Assembly: GCA_029261895.1 (NCBI GenBank)
Contig: JAJDAK010000100.1
Location: 23,174-87,173 of the forward strand
Origin: Deltaproteobacteria bacterium
GTDB taxonomy: Bacteria > Myxococcota_A > UBA9160 > SZUA-336
DNA length: 64,000 bases
Reading direction: 5' to 3'
Made by a program: the position numbers and the translations under genes. Below the pieces are notes generated by a model. That model worked only from the letters and a program-made list of their open reading frames with translations, had not been told where the DNA came from and made no database searches. This document shows positions 1-8,452 of the stretch, piece by piece (the stretch's first letter is position 1; every line of letters starts with the position of its first letter).

Positions 1-2
1 CA

Positions 3-407
3 GAGATTGGTACCGACAACGGCCAGACCGCTGCCCATATCACGCGCTACTGTCCGCAGATTAAGAAACTTGTCGCGGTGGATCTCGAAGCGCCATCGGC
101 AGACGACGACCAGCTACGGGGCATCGATCGAATTCAGTTCATCAAAGGTTATTCGGACGAGGTGGCCAAGCAGTTTGAAGATGAACATTTCGATATTGTT
201 TTCGTAGATGCCGACCATTCCGAAGAATGGGTCGATCGCGATGTTCATGCCTGGTTCCCGAAAGTCAAAAAAGGCGGCATCATCGCGGGCCATGACTACG
301 GCGCTAACCACTTCCCCGGTGTTCGCATCGCGGTGGATCGATTCTTTGAGCGACATCCCTACCCCATAAAGATCGAAGCCAATAAAGTTTGGTGGACGCA
401 CCGCTAG
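3..407 (+). CDS. Class I SAM-dependent methyltransferase, 5'-truncated by window edge
   Basis: Only the C-terminal 134 residues are in the window; the frame is open from base 3 and the start lies upstream. The segment begins with a SAM-binding motif I (EIGTDNGQTA), followed by an acidic strand-2 end (VAVDLE) and a motif with VFVDADHSEEW, the pattern of the Methyltransf_24 type family that often sits in glycan loci. It ends with a conserved GGIIAGHDYG stretch. Substrate cannot be told. It converges on the minus-strand export operon with a 1-base gap. An internal ATG at 78 would lose motif I and is not the start. Confidence 0.82.
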   Translation, partial: EIGTDNGQTAAHITRYCPQIKKLVAVDLEAPSADDDQLRGIDRIQFIKGYSDEVAKQFEDEHFDIVFVDADHSEEWVDRDVHAWFPKVKKGGIIAGHDYGANHFPGVRIAVDRFFERHPYPIKIEANKVWWTHR

Positions 408-408
408 G

Positions 409-1392
409 CTAAGGCGTTGGATTGAGACCTGGATGAAGTTCGGGTGATCCTCGATAGACTTCAGGCGGAACGGCGGGCGTCAGATCCGCCGGCAGTTCGA
501 TTCGCGTCGCGATCCGATCCATTTTCCGCATGATCTCAAGCGGGGGTTCGGCATCCGGTGACGGATTGCGTTTGAAGTAAAGCGCGATTGCCTTTTCGTA
601 GAGCGCGTTCGCCTCTGGATAGCGTTCGCGAATGACAGATGCGTCGCCTTGAAGTTCCCAGCCCGTCGGGTGATTCGGATCGGCTTCTTGGATTCGCCGA
701 GCATAGATTTCCATCGCGTCCGCGTTTGCATCGATCCGGTGGTAGATTCCCGCGCGAAGGTCACGGATGAGTTCGGCTTCGGCGGAGTCGCGGCGTTTCT
801 GCAGTTCAAAGGTGAGTCCCTGCGACTTCGCTCGCCCCTGCCACATATCGCTGGCGTCGCGCGTGTCGAGAGTCGCGCGGATGGTGTAGGGCCCCTTGGG
901 TAGTTTCGAGAGGGTATCGGCATCGATGCCGAAGAAGAATCCTGCCGCGTTGTTGGCGTCGAGCTTGATCGTCGTGGGGACTTCGGCATTTTTCGATAGG
1001 CTACGTGCGGCATTGGGTACGAGATTTCCGTCGGGGCCCGTGAGTTCGCAGTGCACGAGTTGAGCAAGCGGTGACGTCGCGTTCCCCAATGTGAACGAGG
1101 GAACGGTTTTCTGCTGCAGTGTTCCCAAAAACTGCTGACGCAGCGTCGTGTTGATATCGCCCTTGTCCAACGCTTGCTTCACCGCTGCGACATCCAAGTT
1201 ATGTTGCTCTGCAGCAAGTGCGGTAGGGTTCGCAAGTCCGACGTAGAGCAACAAAGGGTCTCTTGGATCGTGCACGCGATCGGATTCAAATGCCGCACTG
1301 AGACTTAGATCCGGTGTAATGGGGGTGTCGGCTGTCGCAACGTTCGCGACGAGCAGGCTCGCCAGTAGAATCAGGGTTCGTTTACTCGCCAT
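409..1392 (-). CDS. Exported protein with C-terminal TPR-like helices
   Basis: 327 residues. The N-terminus has two basic residues, a leucine/alanine-rich core and an ATA cleavage site near residue 21, so it is probably secreted or periplasmic. The middle region (about 25-200) is a beta-rich stretch I do not recognise. Residues about 205-285 look like one or two tetratricopeptide-like helical pairs (MEIYARRIQEADPNHPTGW, then PEANALYEKAIALYFKRNP). Its start overlaps the last 11 bases of the metzincin-like protease gene upstream, so translation is probably coupled. A partner or chaperone of the two exported proteases is an inference from context. No enzyme motif seen. Confidence 0.7.
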   Translation of the reverse strand: MASKRTLILLASLLVANVATADTPITPDLSLSAAFESDRVHDPRDPLLLYVGLANPTALAAEQHNLDVAAVKQALDKGDINTTLRQQFLGTLQQKTVPSFTLGNATSPLAQLVHCELTGPDGNLVPNAARSLSKNAEVPTTIKLDANNAAGFFFGIDADTLSKLPKGPYTIRATLDTRDASDMWQGRAKSQGLTFELQKRRDSAEAELIRDLRAGIYHRIDANADAMEIYARRIQEADPNHPTGWELQGDASVIRERYPEANALYEKAIALYFKRNPSPDAEPPLEIMRKMDRIATRIELPADLTPAVPPEVYRGSPELHPGLNPTP

Positions 1393-3508
1393 CGTTTACC
1401 TGTAGTTGGCTTTTGCAATTCCCTTTGGTGGCATTGGACGCCGCACGCCCACCCGCATTGTATCCGGTGCCGTTGGGTGAATCGCAGAAATCCCCTGACG
1501 CGGCATAGGGTTTCGCGCAAGTGATCCGTAGGTTGCGTTCCATGAACGCCGTACCCCAGGGGTAGTAACGCATATTGCAACTCGCCATCCCGCTGGTCAC
1601 GCTGTGTTTCTCGCCAAACCATATTCGGGCGGGTAGGTCGTAGCCACAGAGCTTCTTGGCCTCAACCGAGATGCCTCCCCGGTAACGGTACGATGGCCAT
1701 CCGCGTAAGTCTGCTACGTGTGTGACCAAGATGCGCTCCGTCTTGCCTCGGGGTCCGTGGTGCTCGATTTTCACGGAATGCGCGAGTTCGTGCGCGGTCG
1801 TCTCCGCCAGATCATATTCACTGTCGCTGCGCGAGCGGTTGACCTTGACTTCAACAACATTCTTAGGCGGTCCGAGGCCCGAGATGCCGCGGGTGTGAAC
1901 CGCGCGACCCATCGCGCTGATGTTGTTGTCTACTACCAGCTTTACACCGTTTTGGTCGTGTAGATGTGAGTGACCGAAGTTGAAGTTGATGACGGTGCCT
2001 TTGGCGCCCGCGAGCTCGGAGCCGTTGACTTGATGAACGCGTAGTTCCGACGCGCGGAACTTACCCATCGGCAGGTTATCCCGGTTGTGTACGAAGAAGT
2101 CCTTCTTCTCAAGACTGGTCCGCGTGTGTTCGTCTTTTACGTAAAAACCGCGGTATTCTTCATATGCGCTGAGTCCATCGCCTTTGACGCCGTTGCCCAC
2201 CGGATCGTCTTCTTTATCGTCGTCGGAACCCGGTTTGTGGAGTTCGTCGGGATACCAGCCGTCAGCGATCTGATTGTGGTTGTCGTCCTTGGGGAGCTTG
2301 ACCATGTGCTCCCGTTTCGCGACGTTCGCTTCCACGGCGATGTTGTCTATGCCGTTCCAATCGAGCGGGCGTTTAAGTGGTACGCACTCATCACAATAAG
2401 CTTCAAGTAATGACCAACTTCCAAAGTCTTCACTGGTGACGGTGAAGAGGTTATAGCTCTTGGGTTCGTTGGTTTGGCAATGCTTATAGAGGTGCGCTTT
2501 GACCTCGGATTCGTCACAAGTTGATGTATCGTTCTTATCCGCAGGAAAGTACAAGTCGGGTGAATTCTGGGGTCCCGGTTGGATGTCTTTGTTGAGGCAG
2601 ACGCCCTTCTGTCGGGATCGCTCCACAAAACGGATGTGAATGATGCGTTTCTCCTCTGTTCGCACCCAGACGTTGTTCCGTTTTTGGTAGAGCTCCGCAT
2701 TCATCCAGGTGCTCTTGGCGTATTTGGGAATCCATCGGTCGGAATCACGCATGAGCAGAATTCCCACTGGGCCACCCAATTCCTCGCCGTAGATCGTCGG
2801 TGGGGGTGTGTCTCTTGGGTCGTTTGCATCGTCATCGCTCCAGGTCGTACTCGACCAGCCTGATGCCGCCTCGAAAGTCATGCTTTCGTAGGTAGCCCCC
2901 AGGCTTAGGCCGTAGCTCCCAACCAACGACTCGTGGCCGAGCTTAAGTGAGCCCGCGTCCCACTCGATCTCTTGGCCGGCAATGAACCCTTCAACGTTAC
3001 CCACTGTCGGTGCGGCGGTTACATTGGCGTCAACGGGTTTGCCGTTCGGGTCGGTGACGCGCACCGTTACACTTTGACTTTCATCATCGGAATCGGGCTT
3101 GCCGTCGGGTATCGTCGCGTCGCCGTCGCCTAAGAGATGTGAATCGAGTTCCGGTAGTTGGAAATCCTGGCAAGAGTCAGGCTCGCAAAGGCGGACCTGC
3201 GATTTTAAGCAGTAACCATTCTCGAAGCCCGATAAGAGCGAACCCGTGATCGGAAGGCTGACCAAGGTTCCGCCGCCGGCTTCTTCCGGGATGGGGGTTG
3301 CCTGACAATTCTCGGGGTCTACGCCGAGTTCGTTTCCGATTTGCTCGCAATCCGTGGGGATATTTAGGTCGATCAGGAAGCGTCGCGTGGGGTCGAGCTC
3401 GACCTCGATCAATTTCGTATCGATCGTGACCAGCGGTGGCTCTTCGCCGGCATTCACCGGTAGCGCGGCGACGGCAATGGCGATCGCCAATAGGATTCGA
3501 TGTCGCAT
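1382..3508 (-). CDS. Secreted metzincin-like zinc metalloprotease
   Basis: 708 residues with a clear signal peptide (cleavage near VNA, residue 20). Residues 573-583 read HELAHSVKIEH, the HExxHxxxxxH zinc signature of metzincins (H573, E574, H577, H583), and SCNMRYY near residue 646 resembles a Met-turn. The glycine normally at the eighth motif position is a lysine, which is unusual. An acidic, calcium-binding-like stretch with GDGLSAYEEYRGF lies before the catalytic region. Many cysteines suggest disulfides. The gene starts 3 bases after the subtilase stop and overlaps the TPR gene, so the three form one export operon. The rest of the protein is unrecognised. Confidence 0.72.
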   Translation of the reverse strand: MRHRILLAIAIAVAALPVNAGEEPPLVTIDTKLIEVELDPTRRFLIDLNIPTDCEQIGNELGVDPENCQATPIPEEAGGGTLVSLPITGSLLSGFENGYCLKSQVRLCEPDSCQDFQLPELDSHLLGDGDATIPDGKPDSDDESQSVTVRVTDPNGKPVDANVTAAPTVGNVEGFIAGQEIEWDAGSLKLGHESLVGSYGLSLGATYESMTFEAASGWSSTTWSDDDANDPRDTPPPTIYGEELGGPVGILLMRDSDRWIPKYAKSTWMNAELYQKRNNVWVRTEEKRIIHIRFVERSRQKGVCLNKDIQPGPQNSPDLYFPADKNDTSTCDESEVKAHLYKHCQTNEPKSYNLFTVTSEDFGSWSLLEAYCDECVPLKRPLDWNGIDNIAVEANVAKREHMVKLPKDDNHNQIADGWYPDELHKPGSDDDKEDDPVGNGVKGDGLSAYEEYRGFYVKDEHTRTSLEKKDFFVHNRDNLPMGKFRASELRVHQVNGSELAGAKGTVINFNFGHSHLHDQNGVKLVVDNNISAMGRAVHTRGISGLGPPKNVVEVKVNRSRSDSEYDLAETTAHELAHSVKIEHHGPRGKTERILVTHVADLRGWPSYRYRGGISVEAKKLCGYDLPARIWFGEKHSVTSGMASCNMRYYPWGTAFMERNLRITCAKPYAASGDFCDSPNGTGYNAGGRAASNATKGNCKSQLQVNDGE

Positions 3509-3511
3509 CGC

Positions 3512-4924
3512 TTAACCCAGCGTCAACGTAAAACGCGCTTCGCGTTTACGTCCATTTTCATGCTCTGTGATGAGTCGTAGAATCCACTTATTCGATCCGG
3601 TGAAGCGTTCCGGGTCAAACTCGATCAGAACACTATCTCGCATGGGTTCACGCATGATCTGAGATGCCTCGCCGAAAGAACTGGGGTTTTCTCCCTTTCC
3701 CGCTTCGATCCAAGCCTGCTTGAATTGATCGGCGTCCATCGTGCCGATCACCTGAATGAGCCTTTTGCTGTCGCGTTCAATCAACTGAACATTTTGAATT
3801 TCGGCATCGACGTAGAAGCCAGGATCGGCCCGAAGCGCAGCGGCGGCATCGAGGCGACCGTAGCCGGTGAGCTGGTCGATACCGGGTGTCTCGGTATCTT
3901 TCGCCGATTGAAGCATCATCCGCGTGACTTGTTCTGCATTGAGGGCGGGATTCATCGCGATTAACAGCGAAGCGACACCGCTTACAAAGGGTGCTGCGAA
4001 CGAAGTACCCGACGCGCGGTAGTAGCGTTTCTCGGTACCGACGATCCATTGACCGGCTGTGTAGCCTTCGATGCCTGCGACGCGTGCAAAGTCCGTGCGC
4101 CGCGCGCGCAACGAGAGGATATCCTCACCGGGCGCGGCGATGTCGACAGCAGTGCCCCAGTTCGAAAATGCGATCCGCTTGTCCGCGGTATCCGTTGCCG
4201 CCACGGTGATGACGTCTTCAATACCTGCCATCCCGAACTCGTTCGCGTTGCTACCGGTATTTCCAGATGCCACCACGATCACGACGCCTTTGCGGTGGGC
4301 GTACTCGACGGCCTGCCGTTCGGCTTGGCTGACTTTCTTACTACCGACGCTCAAGTTGATGACGCGCGCGCCGTTTTCCGTCGCATAGTAGATAGCGCTC
4401 GCGATGCCCGAGCTGCGCCCACGTCCGATGAAGTTCAAGACTTTTAGAGACATAATCCGCGCGCCCAAATTGACACCGGCGATGCCTTCGCCATTGCCCG
4501 TCCAGGCCGCAATCACACCTGAGACATGCGTCCCGTGACCGCAACGATCCCAGGGGTTGTTGTCACCATCCACGAAGTTCCAACCAATGAGATCGTCGAC
4601 GTAGCCGTTGCCATCGTCATCGATGCCGTTCGCGCGTTCGTTTGGGTTACGCCAGACGGTTTCTGGTCGCAGGTCGGGATGAAAGTAATCGATGCCGGTG
4701 TCGATGACCGCGACAATGACGGGGTGCTCAACGCCGGTGGTGATTTCCCAACCTGACTTCCCGGTACCCAGTTCCGTGAAGCCGATCTTGCGTAGACCCC
4801 ATTGGTCGAAGGTGGCTTGACCCCACGTGCCCGAGGAGACGAAGAGCGGGTCCACTGTGCCCTGTGCGTGTGCGAATCCGCAGATCGACACGAGTATGGC
4901 AAAGAGGAGTTTCTTGCTTGAAAT
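3512..4924 (-). CDS. Subtilisin-like serine protease (S8), probable ATT start
   Basis: The catalytic triad of the S8 family is complete. In numbering from the ATT start these are D75 in VIDTGIDYFHPDL, H130 in GHGTHVSG and S308 in SGTSFAAP, with the oxyanion N222 in ASGNTGS. An acidic loop (NGIDDDGNGYVDD) is typical of calcium-stabilised members. From the GTG at 4891 the signal peptide would be cut in half; reading 11 codons further to an ATT at 4924 gives SSKK, a hydrophobic core and a AHA|Q cleavage site, with GGGGG five bases upstream. No ATG, GTG or TTG lies between the in-frame stop (4964-4966) and 4891. About 470 residues, first gene of the export operon. Confidence 0.9.
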   Translation of the reverse strand: MSSKKLLFAILVSICGFAHAQGTVDPLFVSSGTWGQATFDQWGLRKIGFTELGTGKSGWEITTGVEHPVIVAVIDTGIDYFHPDLRPETVWRNPNERANGIDDDGNGYVDDLIGWNFVDGDNNPWDRCGHGTHVSGVIAAWTGNGEGIAGVNLGARIMSLKVLNFIGRGRSSGIASAIYYATENGARVINLSVGSKKVSQAERQAVEYAHRKGVVIVVASGNTGSNANEFGMAGIEDVITVAATDTADKRIAFSNWGTAVDIAAPGEDILSLRARRTDFARVAGIEGYTAGQWIVGTEKRYYRASGTSFAAPFVSGVASLLIAMNPALNAEQVTRMMLQSAKDTETPGIDQLTGYGRLDAAAALRADPGFYVDAEIQNVQLIERDSKRLIQVIGTMDADQFKQAWIEAGKGENPSSFGEASQIMREPMRDSVLIEFDPERFTGSNKWILRLITEHENGRKREARFTLTLG

Positions 4925-4998
4925 GGCAGCCCCCAGCGCGGCGATTCCGCTTGATCGATGCGATCAAACGAATACTAGAGCGGGGGCAGGATGTCGAG

Positions 4999-5568
4999 CT
5001 AGGCGCTTTCCTCGGCGCGGACCAGGTGCAGCGCGTGGATGAAGCTGGGTACGTTGGCGTGCCAACGATCCAGCGCCATGGTGATGAGCGTTTCCTCAAT
5101 CGCGCCGAGCATGACAATGATCGTGGTCATGCGGAATGCCCAGGGCGAATCGAAGCCAAAGAGCAGGATCAACGCCATGCCCATTAGGATCGCGGTTAGT
5201 TTAGCGACCCAGGTGTGGTACGAGGTCAACCGACCGTAGCGAAGCCAACCCAACATGATAGGTCCGATGTAGCAGCTGACGCCTGCAGCGACGAATGGAA
5301 GTTCGTGCAGCACGATTTCAGGCCAGAGCCACCAGGTTGCAAATGGCAATGCCATGTAGAGCAATAGGTCCGCCCAGCTATCGAGCTTGGCGCCGAGTTC
5401 GGAGGTGAAGTGAAATCGTCGCGCGATGTATCCGTCGGCGATGTCGGTGATGAATGCAGCAGCGAGCAACCAAAGAAAAACTGTGGCGTGCCCAAACCAG
5501 GCGAGACCCAGCAGAACCGGGATCGCGGCGATTCGCAATGCACTCAAAGCGTTGGGGATCTGCTTCAT
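4999..5568 (-). CDS. CDP-alcohol phosphatidyltransferase family membrane protein
   Basis: 189 residues. The family signature D-x2-DG-x2-AR-x8-G-x3-D-x3-D is complete: D42, D45-G46, A49-R50, G59, D63 and D67 (from DIADGYIARR to LDSWAD). About six hydrophobic segments surround it. Members transfer a phosphatidyl group from CDP-diacylglycerol to an alcohol such as glycerol-3-phosphate, serine or inositol at the inner membrane; the alcohol here cannot be named. AGGAG lies 7 bases before the ATG. It precedes the subtilase gene by 74 bases on the same strand, so co-transcription is possible but the functions do not obviously match. Confidence 0.88.
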   Translation of the reverse strand: MKQIPNALSALRIAAIPVLLGLAWFGHATVFLWLLAAAFITDIADGYIARRFHFTSELGAKLDSWADLLLYMALPFATWWLWPEIVLHELPFVAAGVSCYIGPIMLGWLRYGRLTSYHTWVAKLTAILMGMALILLFGFDSPWAFRMTTIIVMLGAIEETLITMALDRWHANVPSFIHALHLVRAEESA

Positions 5569-5784
5569 CGATGGACTCCTCTACGCCCGTGTTTAGTGCG
5601 AAGGTCGTGCCAAGATCTCAAATGGATCAGTATTTCCTTTCTGTTTCAGTGGGTTAGGCGGATTTATGCGATTCCTAGCGATCCGCAAGAAGTGGAAGTG
5701 GAAGACACTTCCTATGGGGGGGACGACATTCACGGTACCGCTGCGTGTTGACGAGGGGATCGCGATCGGCGCAATCTTGCGTCT

Positions 5785-5973
5785 ATGGGTGGGTGGTTCT
5801 TGATCGCGTTCTTGATGGGTTCGTTGGTGCTGGTGGTGTTTCCCGCTAGCGCCACGACGTTCACCGTGACTGACTTTGCCGATACTGCGGAGGGCAGTTG
5901 CGATGCACATTGTTCGTTGCGTGAGGCCGAAGCGAGCGTTCTGCTCGCTGCTGGACTGAGATTAGATGGTTGA
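5785..5973 (+). pseudogene. Truncated CSLREA-domain exported protein
   Basis: 62 codons: a good signal peptide (MGGWFLIAF, hydrophobic core, ASA|T near residue 24) followed directly by TFTVTDFADTAEGSCDAHC and SLREA, the N-terminal hallmark of CSLREA-domain secreted proteins. These normally continue for hundreds of residues of beta-helix repeats. Here similarity ends right after the CSLREA motif and a stop follows, overlapping the next gene by 8 bases. It is most simply a decayed N-terminal remnant left by a deletion; a functional exported mini-peptide cannot be excluded. The 216 bases before it hold nothing I recognise beyond a short look-alike of the TTFTV start (5715-5740). Confidence 0.5.
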
Positions 5974-7138
5974 TTTTAAACATTTCCATGAATACGAGCT
6001 TCCAGAACGAATCCGTAGTGGTAACGGCGCGTTGGCGTGCGCGGATTTGCGGCGCGTGCCACGTTTAGGACTGAAACTTTCGGGCGGTGGCGCGTATACC
6101 TACCGCCCTACGCTAAAAAGTGTTGAAATTGATCCTGGTTTGGAAACGGCGGAGTTGGTGGTGGAACTCAGCCCTGACGCGTGGCATGCGTTTGTTCAAG
6201 AGTATCGCTCTGTGCCGGGGCTTCTGTATGCCGGTCTCGCGCGGATTGAGACCGGAAACCCGCTCATGTTTGTGCGTTGGGAACCCGCGTTGCGCGCGCT
6301 TTATCACGGGCGCCCCGTGGTGGATCCGAACCATTGTCTGATCGGGAGCTGGGAGCCCGGATTGAGCTTCGAGCCGAACTCGGATCCCACGATGATGCGT
6401 CGTTTTCTCGACGAGATGGGTTATTTGCGCGTGCGTCAGGTTTTTATGGAATCGGAGGTGGAAGTGCTTCGGAACGAAACCGATTGGCTCCGTGCCGAAA
6501 CGGCGATCGATGATCCGCATAGCTGGTGGGGAGAAAACCGAACGGGCGAAAAGGTACTCACGCGTATCACCTACGCGGGAGATCGGTCTCCGCGAATCGC
6601 AACCCTCTACGATGACCTACGTGTTCTGCGGTTGATCCGACTTTCGGAACATCCGCTTCGTGCGTCACGCGATCGGGTTGATGGCGTGACGCTCTTGTTC
6701 AAGAATCGCGATATGACCGCGGGCCTTTCGGATTTGCCCTGGCATCGCGACTGCGGCCTAGGTGGCCACTCGGTGATCTGCCCCACATTGATTGTTGGAA
6801 TTCATCTCGGCGCCACGACACCGGAGAACGGCGACTTGCGCGTGATTCCTGGTTCTTGGCGCGGGACCTGCCACGCCATTGATACGTCGAGCCCCAATGC
6901 CCCCCGGGGAATTTCACTCGGCGCCGAGGCCGGCGACTGCACACTGCACTACGGCGACCTGATGCACGCCGCTCCGCCTCCGATGGGTAACGGTGGCTGC
7001 CGCACGACGCTTTACTTGACCTTTCTTCCGCCCCAGGCGTTTGAACACATCGGCGCGTATCAGGCGTACAACGACGTCTTGCTGGGGAATTCCGACCGGA
7101 AGGTCAGTCATCTTCGGGATCTGACTCCGGAGCGTTGA
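5966..7138 (+). CDS. Phytanoyl-CoA dioxygenase (PhyH) family protein
   Basis: 390 residues. The C-terminal half carries the Fe(II)/2-oxoglutarate triad: H260 and D262 in WHRDCGLGGH, distal H334 in GDLMHAAPP, and R346 in the 2-oxoglutarate-binding CRTTLYLTF stretch. PhyH-family enzymes hydroxylate acyl-CoAs and many other small molecules in the cytoplasm; the substrate is unknown. The first 125 residues are a separate region (VELSPDAWHAFVQEY) that faintly recalls an SCP2-like lipid-binding fold, which I could not confirm. It overlaps the end of the CSLREA remnant and is followed 34 bases later by an MscS channel on the same strand. Confidence 0.85.
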   Translation: MVDFKHFHEYELPERIRSGNGALACADLRRVPRLGLKLSGGGAYTYRPTLKSVEIDPGLETAELVVELSPDAWHAFVQEYRSVPGLLYAGLARIETGNPLMFVRWEPALRALYHGRPVVDPNHCLIGSWEPGLSFEPNSDPTMMRRFLDEMGYLRVRQVFMESEVEVLRNETDWLRAETAIDDPHSWWGENRTGEKVLTRITYAGDRSPRIATLYDDLRVLRLIRLSEHPLRASRDRVDGVTLLFKNRDMTAGLSDLPWHRDCGLGGHSVICPTLIVGIHLGATTPENGDLRVIPGSWRGTCHAIDTSSPNAPRGISLGAEAGDCTLHYGDLMHAAPPPMGNGGCRTTLYLTFLPPQAFEHIGAYQAYNDVLLGNSDRKVSHLRDLTPER

Positions 7139-7172
7139 ATTCGGGCTAGACTACGCTGATTAGGGGGATCTC

Positions 7173-8423
7173 ATGCTGGATTGGTTTGCCGAACAGCTCC
7201 GAAATACCGGTATGAACGACGCGTGGATTTCGACCGCGTCGTTCGCTTTGGCGTTCGTCTCTGTCCTTGTCTTGAGTTGGGTCGCGAATGTAGTGGCACG
7301 GCGTCTGATACTACGTCTGGTCACACGACTGGTTCATTCAACAAGTGGACAGTGGGATGATCGACTGCTCGAGGCAGGATTTTTCTCACGCGTCGCGCAT
7401 TTTGCACCGGCGCTCGTGGTCTATCTCGCAGCAAACCTCTTTGGTGAAGCACAAGCGTGGATACAGCGCCTGGTTTTGGTTTACCTCATCTTCCTGACCA
7501 TACGCGTACTCGATAGTTTAATTTCTGCATCGCAACGTATTTACCAAGCATCTGAACTTTCTCGCGAAAGACCGATTCGGGGCTATTTGCAGCTCGCACG
7601 ACTCATCATCGTACTCGTGGGCGGCATTTTCGTCATCTCGACCCTTCTACAGAAAGAACCGTGGGGGCTGCTGACGGGCCTTGGTGCGATGAGCGCGGTG
7701 TTGCTGCTGGTGTTTCGTGATTCCATTCTTGGCTTTGTCGCCAGTGTTCAATTGGCATCCAATAATATGGTTCGGCCTGGGGATTGGATTGAGATGCCAC
7801 AGTTCAAGGCCGACGGCGACGTCATAGAAGTCGGTCTGCACACGGTGAAGGTTCAGAATTGGGATAAGACGATCACCACGATTCCGACCTATCGGATGGT
7901 GACGGAAGCGTTCAAGAACTGGCGCGGTATGGAGGAGTCCCAAGGGCGGCGCATCAAGCGATCGATACTGATCGATATGAACTCGATCAAGTTTTGCGAC
8001 CAAGCCTTGCTCGATCGATTCGGAAAATTCGCGTTGATTCGTGACTACCTGCGTCTCAAACGCGAAGAAGTTGCAGCGTTTAATCGGGAGCGTGGTTATG
8101 ACACCGGTGAGATGATTAACGGTCGTAGTCTTACCAATATCGGAACCTTTCGGGCGTACGTAGAGGCGTATCTGCAGAATCACCATAAGATCAATCACAA
8201 AATGACGTTCCTGGTGCGCCAGCTTGCGCCGACGGACCGCGGTTTACCGCTCGAGATCTACGTCTTTAGCAACGACAAGGCCTGGGCCAATTACGAGGCC
8301 ATTCAGGCGGATATATTCGACCACCTGCTGGCCGTCGTGCCAGAGTTCGAGCTTCGGATCTACCAGAGTCCGAGTGGTGGGGATTTCGCCCAGGTTTTTG
8401 AGCGAATGACGCCTGGTCATTGA
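7173..8423 (+). CDS. MscS-family mechanosensitive ion channel (YbdG-like)
   Basis: 416 residues. Several N-terminal membrane segments are followed by the pore-lining helix and MscS beta domain: the run LLTGLGAMSAVLLLVFRD, then SILGFVASVQLASNN and MVRPGDWIEMP. The C-terminal region, with insertions such as MNSIKFCDQALLDRFGKF, matches the longer YbdG/miniconductance-type architecture more than the 286-residue E. coli MscS. Such channels release solutes on hypo-osmotic shock. A GGGGGAT Shine-Dalgarno sits just before the ATG. Convincing by motif and topology; conductance class is inferred. Confidence 0.9.
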   Translation: MLDWFAEQLRNTGMNDAWISTASFALAFVSVLVLSWVANVVARRLILRLVTRLVHSTSGQWDDRLLEAGFFSRVAHFAPALVVYLAANLFGEAQAWIQRLVLVYLIFLTIRVLDSLISASQRIYQASELSRERPIRGYLQLARLIIVLVGGIFVISTLLQKEPWGLLTGLGAMSAVLLLVFRDSILGFVASVQLASNNMVRPGDWIEMPQFKADGDVIEVGLHTVKVQNWDKTITTIPTYRMVTEAFKNWRGMEESQGRRIKRSILIDMNSIKFCDQALLDRFGKFALIRDYLRLKREEVAAFNRERGYDTGEMINGRSLTNIGTFRAYVEAYLQNHHKINHKMTFLVRQLAPTDRGLPLEIYVFSNDKAWANYEAIQADIFDHLLAVVPEFELRIYQSPSGGDFAQVFERMTPGH

Positions 8424-8452
8424 TTCGATTCCCGTTGGTATAGAATGGGGCG

